From Pseudo-nitzschia pungens (lineage: Eukaryota > Bacillariophyta > Bacillariophyceae > Bacillariales > Bacillariaceae): a stretch of 64,000 nt of DNA. A program made the translations under genes and the position numbers. Shown here one piece after another: positions 34,461-45,100 of this stretch; the stretch's first letter is position 1; every line of letters starts with the position of its first letter. The notes under the pieces are model-generated. The model ran no database searches and was not told the DNA's origin. It was given only the letters and a program-made list of their open reading frames with translations. Where the stretch lies: positions 1,922,001 through 1,986,000 of the forward strand of contig CM074767.1 of the NCBI GenBank assembly GCA_037355855.1, given 5' to 3'.

Positions 34461-35943
34461 CCTGGAACGGCAGCGGATTGATTCGATTCGATGTCACGCG
34501 ATATGCAATCGAAGCGAGTCGTTTCGTTTCGTTTCGTTTCGTTTCGTTGGCTTTTGGCTTGGCGGGGTACAATGGCACCGGACAGTACTTGCAGTGAAGG
34601 ATGATTCCGATGGATTTTTATGAAAGGGACGCTGGGCAATGGTTTGGTGCACTGTGAGTCGTATTGGTTGTGGTGGTGATCGACGATGGTGATCAATACA
34701 GTAAGGTTAACTTACTTACTGATTGCAATGGGTTTTTTTTCATTCGGTGACTGTTCTCTGTTCACGGGGACCACACGGTAATTATCTTACCGTACAGTAC
34801 TACATCACGCATCACAGTGTGTGTAATCTTACTCGTAATTACTGGTACAAAGTTGAGTGTAGAGGCATTTTGATTTTTGTCGGTGGTGCGTGGTGCTTGT
34901 ATTGTTCTCCTACGTACCTTGGGTCCTAATGTCATTATTATTTTAACAAGCGAACCGGTACAGAAATGCTGTACCAATGTTTCGGACTGCGATTCGGGTA
35001 AGTTAACCATTACGATGCAACGCCTGTCCGAATCGAACCCCCTATTTCGAAACTTGGTCGTGGTTGAAGTCCATGTGTGTCGCGTGCGCATGGTTTCGAA
35101 ACATAATAGTTTTGTCGCTGGATTAATTACTTTCTACACGTAACGCATCATAATTGCGGTCTTGCATACTCGTACCTGTAATGCTTTTGGAAGACCGAAA
35201 ACATGGTGCGAAGTAAGTTACGCTACGAAGTATTACTACTTATGCGTTGGGGTTGGACTAAAAACTAAAAAGACGAGGCGAAGCGGTCCAGGTGTCATGT
35301 CATTGCAGCGTTCTCTTTGCGTCACCGGAATCATCGCTGCCTTTCGAAGAATCATCGGAACAATGATGATGAAGTACAAAATAAATAATAATACGAAAAT
35401 CGTCATCACAGAATCATTGTGCAACGCCGAGACGAAACAAGGATACAGGAAAGCAACTGAAAATATGGTCTCGTACGGTATTAGTTTCATGGTTCGAGAT
35501 ACTCTTACTACGCACACTGTTTGTGCGGCTACGTAGCGAGACAGACACAAAGAGTGCAAGTGAGTAATCTTACGCAGACCATCGTCGTTGCCATCCAGTT
35601 TTTGGAAATGGAATGAATCAACCAAAACGCGGAACAATGCATGCATGTGTCCGGGTATCGGACCAATGGTGCGGTTTGTTTCGTTTCGTTTCTTCCGTCG
35701 AACCCGACATCACAGACTCCGATTGATTCATTCATTCAAAATCAATCCAACACGTGGTAAAGTGCATTGGTACTCGTCGCTTCATCCCATCCTACAGTAG
35801 GGTCGGTTCCTGACGATTAAAACTGGCGGAAGCGAGACACGATTCAACGAATAACTCGTGACCAACGAGTAGGATGCAAAACTTGGAATTGACTAAGAGT
35901 GGAAGAGCAATACTAGGGCATTCTAGACCTGACTTCGTGCAAC
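34461..35943. other. Intergenic, upstream of SET gene
   Basis: Contains a GTTTC pentanucleotide run at 34521-34547 in the presumed 5' leader of the SET gene and many GTAC/TTAC words. No gene recognised. Confidence 0.45.
34521..34547. repeat. (GTTTC)n microsatellite
   Basis: Five consecutive GTTTC units just upstream of the SET-domain gene start codon. Confidence 0.9.
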
Positions 35944-38343
35944 CTATATTCCGATTTCACTCTCAAGTGGTACCAATTCCGAAGGCATACTCGATTCAAA
36001 TTCCGCGTCTTGTATTAGGTCCCGGACTTTCCATAGATATCCCACAACGACCACGTAAAGTATTGGTAAGACTAATGCGGGCACCATCGTCAATGTACTC
36101 GGAAATAGCCTGCCAGTATGCATTATTTTCGGCCTCTTCTTTGGTTCTAAAATCACCGACTTCGCGCGAAGACGGGGGCTGCGTCGCCCTCTGCTCAGAG
36201 GCGTGATTTGATTCGGCAAACGAAGTCCTCCGGTCCATCTCATCATTCTCGATGGGTTCGAAATTCGAGGAGAAGTGGACGGTGTTGCCATCCTGGGAAC
36301 CGTCATCGCTGCCCGGATTGCAATCGGCATCAGTTGCGTGATGGTCCTCTGCTTTGTTCGATCGCATCGTGTCCGATTTGGCTTGGTCGCGGCTGGTGCG
36401 TGCGGGCCTTGCCTTGGATTGGCGCCGGCGCTGAAGATAGCGGACCCAAGTTGGCACCAGGTCGTCCCCTGTGAAATAGAAAAAGTAGATGACCACGGTC
36501 GACTCTAAAACGACGATCATCGCGAACATCGTGCTGAGCGTCATGAACTCGTTGTACCAGGTGACTTCCCTGCACACGGGCAACGAGCCCGCCACCACCA
36601 GCTCCCCGGCAACGGCTGCCAGAACGCAGGTAATTGCCAGACCCATGCGCTCCCCGACGTGCGGCGGGATCCAAAAACAGCAAAATGCCGCCAAATTCAG
36701 CATTACGTTGATGAAAAGAACTCCCCGGACGTATGGTGCGCTGGCTCGGTCGAAATAAAGGTCGTAGATCAGCACGGGCCAATCTTCGTCCGGACTCACC
36801 GGATAGGGAGGATAAACGATGCTTTCCACTCTTGAAAGCTCGGTGTTTATTTGAAACGCCGAAAAGGAGCTTCCGGAGGTTTCGCTGCCGCCAATGGTGA
36901 GCCCGTGGTCTTCGTCACCGGATTTTAGTGTCGTCGGGTGCAGGATACATTCCGGAATACACCCAGCTACCGAATTCCAGCTTGCACGACAGCCGATCAA
37001 ACGGAAAATTCTCTAATCCCCTGTACCTGCAGGTCGAAAGCATCCGCCCCGGTCGGACCCAAAACGCCCTCCCGTCGTTCGTCACCTTGACATACGCATT
37101 ATCCAAAGTGCTGGCTATGGGATCTGCGCTGTTCCACAAATAAATATCGGGCGTCCAAATCTCGGAAGTTTCGCCCCCACTTGTGCCGTCACCAACAAAA
37201 AACCACGAGCAGTTCAAACCGCCAAAGTCTTCCGGATTCCAGGCGAGCCGCGGGTCGTACCATGCGAGACTGAGCCAGACAAGCAGATCGACCGTGGATG
37301 CTGCTACATCCACTGAGTATACTGTTGTTGTTCCATGGTTGTGTGTTCGTTTTGAGTTCGTTAGATGCGGTCCCGATTGCATTGTGCACGTCGTGCGACT
37401 GTGAGGGAAGGAAGGAGGGGTTGACGAAGAGGAAAGCCAACAGTGCAAAAAAACAAGTTGACTCACCCTTGTGAACATTCAATCCGATTTCCACCGGAAG
37501 TCCTTCTCGAGTTTTGTGGGATGAAAAAGCGGAGGTGCCGTTTGTATCTCCGAGGTTTTGAAATTGATGATCGTTTCTTGTTTTGATGAGCTTATCACCG
37601 ATCCGATCGTAGGTTCCAGACTCGAAATTCTGCGCCCAAGCCCACTCAAATGGAAACGAATTTTTTTCGTATCCTTTCAAAAGAGTGACTCGCAGACGCT
37701 CCCCCGGCGAAGCAAAGGAGTTGATGTCCGGGTCATCGAGCCAAAATTTGTTTGGATCCAAGGCGCTCGAGTAGGTCACAAAGGCGCTTTCCGCAGCATT
37801 GTCTTGGGTTTCTGTGCTCCGTGCCGAAGACATCAATTCTTGCTGGAATCCGGGTGGTTCGGATAAATCTATTTCTTCGACCGAATCCTCCTTCTTCATG
37901 CGCCGTTGCCGTTGCCGCTGCTTTAAAACGTTGGCGTTGTTTCGAGGTGCCGAGTGAGAATGTGTCGAACGGCGGGAGCGATGATTGTTCGGAGATTTCC
38001 GACCATGTGCATCCAACGGAACGGACGATTCCGACTGCTTTGCGGTTTGCTTTTGGGAGGGAGCATCCACCCGATGTACAAAAGCGATTTGTAATGATAG
38101 GTATAGGGATACCAACAGCAGACAAATCGAGAACCATTTGGATGCAATGCTGTAATTTGCGCCGTAGTCGTAGCTAATCTTACGCCTTTTCCATCGATCG
38201 CCGCGGATACGATTGTTGCAATCCTCGTTGATTTGAGGATCATCTACTGCTCTGTTCCCATCGTAGTGATCGCTGTTCCGATTGTTTCGGTTGTAACAAC
38301 TTCCCTTCCCAGTCTTCTCGTGGAAATTGAGAGAGGGTGACAT
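35944..38343 (-). CDS. Pentameric ligand-gated ion channel (Cys-loop-like receptor), two exons, frame-broken
   Basis: Exon 1 (38343-37467) encodes a basic leader, a signal-anchor (WFSICLLLVSLYLSLQIAF), a disordered region and the first ligand-domain strand (LPVEIGLNVHK). A 145-bp intron follows. Exon 2 continues VYSVDVAASTVDLLVWLSL, WYDPRLAWNP, IWTPDIYLWN, a Cys-loop (C, 14 residues, C, with central NFPFDRL) and LEFGSWVYSG. The frame then shifts by one base near 36923 into SIVYPPYP...YLYFD-type strands and M1 (YVRGVLFINVMLNLAAF), M2 (GERMGLAITCVLAAVAG), M3 (MFAMIVVLESTVVIYFF) and a long cytoplasmic loop. A second one-base shift near 36088 is needed to reach M4 (VPALVLPILYVVVVGYLW), ending at 35944. 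Glu before M2 suggests cation selectivity. The domain identity is firm; intactness is not. Confidence 0.85.
37322..37466 (-). other. Spliceosomal intron (145 bp) in the ligand-gated channel gene
   Basis: Donor AAGG|GTGAGTC at 37466 and acceptor ACAACAG|TATAC at 37322, phase 1. Splicing creates a Val codon and joins strand GLNVHK directly to VYSVDVAAST, matching the continuous first two strands of the pentameric receptor ligand domain. Confidence 0.85.
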
Positions 38344-40384
38344 GAAAGTGGGCTGCTTATTGTTGTTTTGGATTCAGGTCGATATTCGAATATGTACTAT
38401 GTTTGTTTGCTGTCGCAACTGACCAAATCGGTGATGAATTTTGGGGATGGAACTGGTATACTGTAAACATACAGTAGATCATAGAGTTTGAAATTGGCTC
38501 GTTCAATGTTCAATTGTCGGAAGCTGCAGAGCGATTGTTCTATGATTAGCATGGCTCACATGGCTCACACGGCTCACATCTCACATGGCATTCCCTACCG
38601 TACGGTAAAGCACGGCCCATCATTCACATGTTTTTTTTTAAAAAAAAAACAGTTTTGTCTTCCGAACAAAGGCGAAAAAGCTTATCGGATTTGACACCTT
38701 CCATAAAAAAATTTCTGACGCAACGGTGAAACTCCGAAAAAATGACTGAGCGTTAGAGATAAGAAGAGCGGTTATGTTTTTTTTGAGAAAGTTTTGTTGT
38801 CTAGTTTGAACTAACAATACTACCGCACTACCTACGTAATACTTCCTCCGTTCCGAAATAACTGTTCGTTTTGCACATACAAGCTTGTCTATGGATCAAT
38901 TTTCAACCAATTCAAATCGTTCTTTTTGGGTTAAACACTGCTAAAGCAACTCTTTATGCCTGTTTAGACACTAGATAGACTGGTGGTATTGGTCTACCTG
39001 TCATAAGGACTTGAAAACTGCCCGTTTTGCCCTTCAAATGTGATTTTACCGGTTGAAAGGGTTCCACCTGGCATTTTAACCTCAGGGAAGGTTCTTTCGA
39101 AAGCTGAGACATTGAATTTTTGTCTAGGTATAGGTGTTGTAAACAGAAAGAGTGTTCTTATGCTTTCAGTTGTGTTCCAAAGAGACCCATTTTAGTGCCC
39201 GGGGTATGTGCCATTTTTATTCTGCCAAACTCAACTGATCCTGAAAACTGCTCTTTTCGATGAGATTGTTTTTTATCGCATTTCAATCAACTTTTTGTGT
39301 GTGTTTTTACACAGTACGTACCAATACTAGTCACAAGCTGCATGGGACAGAGGACCACTGTAGTATAACCAATCTAACTCAAGTCTGACTATGGTACCCA
39401 TTGTTTACTGATTGATAGTACAACAAGTTTGTTGCTCCCATGATGCGCCAGCATGCATAGTAGCTAGTAGGAATCAGTCATGATTCTACTCCGGACTGGT
39501 GGGAATGACTCGGCGAGCACTTGATTGCTGGAAGGACTACATGACAGGAATAGACTGATCAGTAATTCTCACAATTTGCATATCACTACCGTAGTACTAG
39601 TACTACTAATCTAATTACTACTAGTAGTACCTTAGTATTATCATGAGGACTTCTACGTTGCTGGTGGTGGTGTGGGTGGGGGTGTTCGTAGTTCGTAGGT
39701 ACTGTATTAGGTATCATGGCACGTGCCTATTTGACGTCAAGAAAAAAATATTAGCTAGTGGCGGCGAGAAATAAGATTTTGTCACGGCGACAGAAACAGA
39801 ATTATGATAGGCGCACCCGTTCGTATGTAAGATTACGGTACGGTTACGGTAACTTACTGGTAATGGTATTTTGAATTTCTCGCTTTTCAAAAACAGAAAG
39901 TTCAACTCTCAAACTGCTCGTACGGTAATTTACTTTTCGCATCATCTCAGAACAACTAAACTTCACGAACGAACGAATGCATTCTGTTCGTTTTCTGTTT
40001 TCAGTCCTGTTATGTAGATACCGTACATGCTTTTCTGGGTTTGAATTGACTCCATTCATCTCAGTACACACTGGCCGTTCAATTGTACGGTAAGATGATG
40101 TTCAATGTTCATGATACCTTCTTTTCATGATGTTGTTCAATCCAGTTCATTCGTACCGGTAAGGTTTACGAGTTGCCGCTCTCACACGAAAAAGTGAATG
40201 GAATCTCAATCTCTGAAACAATTTTGGGAATCTGGACACAATAAATTTTTTTGTCCGTTGAAAAGAGATCACAACCAAACGAAGTCAGGTCTTCCCAACA
40301 TACCGGTACGATTCGGTGCCTCCCTTTCCATCACCGCCATTGCAGTGTATAGAATACCTGCACAGCCGTCCCCACATTGCCGCC
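38344..40384. other. Intergenic with truncated MITE
   Basis: Holds a nine-base repeat (ATGGCTCAC-like, 38550-38587), the truncated MITE at 38842-39165, ACT/AGT runs near 39590-39640, and GTAC words near 39830 and 40090-40160. No gene recognised. Confidence 0.45.
38842..39165 (+). mobile_element. Truncated copy of the CTTCCTCCGTTCC MITE
   Basis: Starts at the same end (CTTCCTCCGTTCCGAAAT) as the complete element at 25361 and after the same TA, and stays alignable for about 320 bp (TTTTGGGTTAAAC, GGGTTCCACCTGGCATTT and GGTTCTTT blocks). The inverted right end is absent, so this copy is truncated or rearranged. The right boundary is approximate. Confidence 0.75.
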
Positions 40385-41180
40385 ATGATCACCGGTTCCC
40401 ATGATTCTAACAACAACAACAACAACAACCAGCGCAACGAGAACCGAACAACCGATTGGAACGACAAGGCCTGGGTCCTGGCCAAGGTTGCCGAATATGG
40501 CTGGGCACTCCGATGGGCCTCGGCCGAGCTACGCCGCGACAAAGAGGTAGTCCTGGTGGCTGTGCACAAGAGCGAATACAACGCTCTGTGGCAGGCCTCG
40601 CCGGATTTGCAGCAGGACAAGGACTGTGTGATGGCCGCGGTGTGCAAGAACGGTTGGTCCCTTCGGTACGTTCCCGAGTTCTTGAGGGGAGACAAGGACA
40701 TCGTGATGGCGGCCGTCTCCAATTGCGGGCACGCGCTTCTGGAAGCGGCGGACGGTTTGAGGGACGATTCCGGAGGTGGTCACTGCGGCGGTGAAGAGCG
40801 ACGGATCGGCTCTCCGGCACGCTTCCCAGCGCTGCAGGGCGGATGCTTCTATCGTCTCGGAGGCGGTACGCAACCGGGGCCTGGCCCTGGCCTTTGCCTC
40901 CCCGACGCTCCGGAACGACCGCAGCGTGGTCCTGGAGGCGGTGCGAAACGATGGCCTGGCGCTGCAGCACGCCTCGGGGGAGCTTCGGGGTGACTTGGAG
41001 GTCGTGTCGATCTCGATCCTGCGGAACCCCGCCGCTTTGGAATTTGCGACCCAGGAATTCATCGTGGCCGCGGCGCAGCTCTGGCTGGAGAACCGGACGA
41101 GGAAGCACCCCGATCGCTGGTGCTACACGGTAAAACAAAAGCCTCGTGCCAAACCGCACGAAGCGCCCATCCCGGAATAG
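40385..41180 (+). CDS. DUF4116 repeat protein, frame-broken
   Basis: ATG at 40385 (gccATGATC). Residues 1-20 are Asn-rich. Then come ~45-residue DUF4116-type repeats: DKEVVLVAVHKSEYNALWQA, DKDCVMAAVCKNGWSLRYV, DKDIVMAAVSNCGHALLEAA. Near 40771 one surplus base moves the repeats into the next frame, where they continue (EVVTAAVKSDGSALRHAS, ASIVSEAVRNRGLALAFA, RSVVLEAVRNDGLALQHAS) to the stop at 41178-41180. Each unit is a pair of helices with the pattern DxxVVxxAVxxxGxALxxAS. The family is abundant in protists, and its molecular function is not established. In the first frame the protein would end at 40993 with a Gly/Pro-rich tail of no repeat character, so the shift is real in the sequence given. 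Assembly error or pseudogene are both possible. Confidence 0.8.
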
Positions 41181-41282
41181 AGGGAAACACACTTTCGATC
41201 GCGCTCCCCAACAGTCCGGGAATCCCGAGTCTGGAACCCTTCGTTCTGCTCGAAGGGGACTGCAATGCGCACAACACAGAAA

Positions 41283-41303
41283 GACAGACAGACAGACAGA
41301 CAG
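41283..41303. repeat. (GACA)n microsatellite
   Basis: Consecutive GACA units immediately downstream of the DUF4116 gene. Confidence 0.85.
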
Positions 41304-41613
41304 ATTCCGGTCGACACGGACGCAAAAACAAACCCGGAGACTCCGTTCCTCCCGATGATCACCGCATCACGATGCACGGTTGCAAGCCGTTGGGTGTTGC
41401 GTGCAGGGTTTTGACAAGATCGGGATGATTCCCTTTGTCGTGGCTCCGTCGTAGCGCAATTCGTTGGACCGTAACCAATCAGTCGGATGTTGTCCCCAAA
41501 CGCCATGTTCTGCCATCTCTCGATCGAGGAGTGGAGGGTGGAGAAGATTGAATGAATGAGAAGAAACCCCACCCTATCGAACGAAGCAACGATCCTAGAC
41601 AGACCCAGCCTTT

Positions 41614-41700
41614 GGGCACAATTGCCATCCGTTTGGTCTGCAAAAAAAACGAACACAGAATGCACACTTCGGGCACAATTGCCATCCGTTTGGTCTGCAA
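41614..41700. repeat. 30-bp direct repeat, two copies
   Basis: An identical 30-base segment beginning GGGCACAATTGCCATCCG occurs at 41614-41643 and 41671-41700 (57-bp spacing). Confidence 0.9.
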
Positions 41701-42143
41701 GAAACACCCAAAACGAGACGAAAAGTCGATGTTCCACTGAGAGAGTTTAGTTTGGTCTCACGTGGCACGATGTCATACGAAACGGAAACTGAATTAGATA
41801 ATAATGCTAGAGGATTGGTATTTCAATTCGAAATCTGCTGTTATTGTTCTGAATCCTGTTGTTAGGATGTGAGACACTCATCTCGTGAAAAGGTAGCAGC
41901 CGTCACTTCCTGGCCGCCCCTGCGAGGATTCACTCGCCGTTATCTAGAGCTAACATTTTGTGTGTATAATGCTTGTATGATTGGTTCTGCGTAATGGATT
42001 TACTCGTATGTGTATGCATGAGTACATTTTTCACTGCGATGATGATGATGATGATGACGATGGTGCGCAGCAGATGGTTGTTGCGATTCGCAACTAATTT
42101 CATTCATTCATTCATTCACTGTTCCCCCTTCTCGGTCTTGGCA

Positions 42144-45100
42144 CTACCTACCGGTAATGCCCTTGACTAAGTTTTTGGCAAACCCCATGAGAGGATTCTT
42201 CGACGAGGAGCTTTCGGCTTCGTCTTCCACATAGTCGCTGTCGAAATTGCGGCTCCTCATTGCCGTGGTCGAAGGACTCCCGATGCTCCCAAAGGGGCTG
42301 CTATTTTGGCTGCCCATGGCGTTGTTGTTTGCACTGCCAGTGTTTCCAAACGGACTGCTCTTCGCAACGTTGCCACTAGAGCTCCCGTTGAGTCCCGAAA
42401 ACGGGTTCTTCATAGCCGATGAGCGGCCCGCTACGTTGGGTTGCTGGGGTCTCTGGGGAGATCCCATTCCTCCTCCTCCAAACGAATTGTTGCTGTTGAA
42501 ACCATTGCTGTTGTTGTTGAAGCTATTCTTGCCACTGAAGTTGTTGCTTGGAGATCCGCCAAATGGACTGCTGTTGTTGCTATTAACGCTCGATTCGCCG
42601 TTCATGTTGGCGAATGGATTTTTGGAATTACCGGTTGTTTGCGGTGGCCTTCCCATGTTTCCAAAAGGACTATCGTTCATATCGTTGCTGTAGTTGTTTA
42701 TGGTGTTCCCTCCGAATGAATTATTGTTGCTGTTTCCACTGTAACTACCAAAGGGTTTCGTCCCTCCTCCTAGTCGATTGCTGTTATTGGACTGACCCGA
42801 GAAACCATTGTTATTGAAACTGCTACTGCTACTGCTACTGCCGAAACTGTTATCGTTTCCACGGATTACGTTCCCGGAGGAATAGCCAGAAAATCCACCT
42901 TGGGTAGTCTGTTGCCCCTTGATGACACCGTCTCCAATCACCCTTCCGTTGCCCGCGAAGGCGCCAACATTCTGTTTGTTGTTGATGATTCTGCCGTTGC
43001 TGCCTCGGCTCATGGCGCTTCCACTTCCAAAGCCTCCATTTCCTGCCATACGGTTGCTATTATTATTATTGCCGTTGTACCTGTTAGTGTTGGTCTCGGA
43101 CACGCTTCCATATGCAGCAAAAGGCGATGTTCCGGCCGAGGGAGGTCTTCCGTTCATTACTCCATCGCCGATACTATTGCCGTTCCCCAAAAATCTGGAG
43201 GTTTGCGCTTCTGAGTTCTGGTAGTTCCGACCATCTCGGAGTTGCTGCTGCAGCCCTTGTCGGCTCTGCATGCCGCTGATGCTTCCTCCATTCCCTCCAA
43301 AGGAAGCAAGTGCCAGCTTGTTGGTATTCGTACCACTGACGCGACCTCCGGGAGTAGTGGCAATCGTGTCAATCGTTTGGCCGTATCCTATCTTCGTGGA
43401 GCGATCGTCGTCGTCGGGGCTGAGAGGAGATTCTGGAACCCGATCATTCAGGCTGGTGCCCATCCCATATCGGTCGTAGTCGCTCTTCTTGTTGTTCTTT
43501 CGTTGTAGTTGCGGAGAGTTTGAGTCGTTGTAATAGGGCAATGAGAATTGTCTTCGTTCCGTTCTCGCAAACTTCTTCCGGGATTCCGAGGTTGCTCCGA
43601 GCCTGGCGCTACCACCGGGAACATCGGGTTTCACGCCGCTGTCTCTGGATCCCATAAACTTGTTGCTGTTGCCACCAAAACCCTGCAGGGTCTCTGCTCG
43701 GGCGTTGTCGACTCTTCGGGTACGCTTGACAGACACGTAAGATTTCTCTGATTGATTTGGGAATGTGTTGTGGATGCGCCGGGAACTGGTGGACGACTGG
43801 GCGCTGTCCACCAGCAAGAACGGATCGTCCGCCTTTACGGTGGTCGCTGGAGGCAGGGATGCTGTTCCGCGACGCTGGAATTGTTCACGGTTGCGCTCCC
43901 GTTGTTGCGCTTCCTTCTCTTGCTGGCTCCGGGACTTGTAAAAGGGCATGTAAGATTCGACTCCGGCTTTGAGGGCTGCTCCGCCCGTGTTTACGATTCG
44001 GACCTCGAGATAGGGTTGGTAGGCCGAAAATCTTGGGTCGTAGTTATTGGCGTCGGGAACCGAGAGAGCGTGCTTGGCCAACAAATCGGAGGGCATCGTG
44101 TCGACGACAGACGAAAACGACGGGTGCATCGTCGACACATCCAGCGAGATGCGCTTGTCATCTTCTTCCGGATTGTAGGAATGGTAGTTTCCGTCCAGGT
44201 CGCGAAATCCATGGTAAATTTCGACGCGGGCCTCTGAGACACCTGAGTTGCTGCTGCCTCCTCCCATGGCCGAACGAAAGGCGCCTCCCAGTCCACTTCC
44301 GCCGCTGTTTTCGTCTCGCTCCAGCGAAATCTTGATTTTCCCAGAGGCGGGATCTGTGGCGTCGACTTGAAAAGATTGATATCCCTGGGATGGGATGGTA
44401 GTCTTTTCGGACCCCGGATTGTAGACTTCGTTTCCGTATTCGTCGTATCCAAACTCATACTGTTGCTGCTGCTGGAGCTGGGCTTCGGCGTACTTTTCGT
44501 CCGGACTCTTGTAGAGGGGCTCGATTCTTGCCTCGACGGTTTTCCCGCGGCGCTTGGATCGTTTTTTCGTGTTTCCACCTTGCTGCCGAACCAAAGAGGA
44601 CGAAGATGACGATCCGGGCAACAGGGCGTTACCAAAGCCGGCATCGCCGTCCTCGTCCTCGTCGGGATTGTTCAACACCATCATTACCGTCTGCTGGTTG
44701 CCTGTGGAGTCTTCGACCGTCAGTGGTGGAGGAACCGAAACGGTCCCTGAAAATGGGTACAGGTCTCCGTTAGCTACGTTGAACTCGATCTTTTGGGTGC
44801 ATCGATCGTTGTTTTCTTCTCCATAGTTGCTGGAATAGTAATTGTTTGGAGTGGGTTGCACCTCGTTTCCAATCATTGGATATCCATCCCGTCCCACGAC
44901 CTCTAGAGCAATGTCTCGTTCCCATCGTTCCAGAGTGGCCTTGACCGAAGAGGAGGGTTTTTTGGCAATGGGATAGCCAAAGTCGTCGTATTCTTCTTCT
45001 TCTTCGTCATCGTCCTCATCCTCGATGGCTTCCCCTTTGCGGACCAAAATCTGAATGTCATCGGCCTCCAAAACGGGCCACGATTCGATCGATCCGGCCG

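Larger units (their letters stand above)
41181..42143. other. Intergenic between convergent genes
   Basis: Contains a GACA run (41283-41303), a 30-bp duplicated segment (41614-41700), a GAT run near 42040-42056 and an ATTC run near 42101-42118. No gene recognised. Confidence 0.5.

Noticed and set aside
36915..36920. Antizyme-like +1 frameshift at CGG TGA C in the channel gene
   Set aside because: It would restore the membrane frame, but the second shift near M4 and the DUF4116 shift occur away from stop codons, so a common programmed mechanism is not supported.
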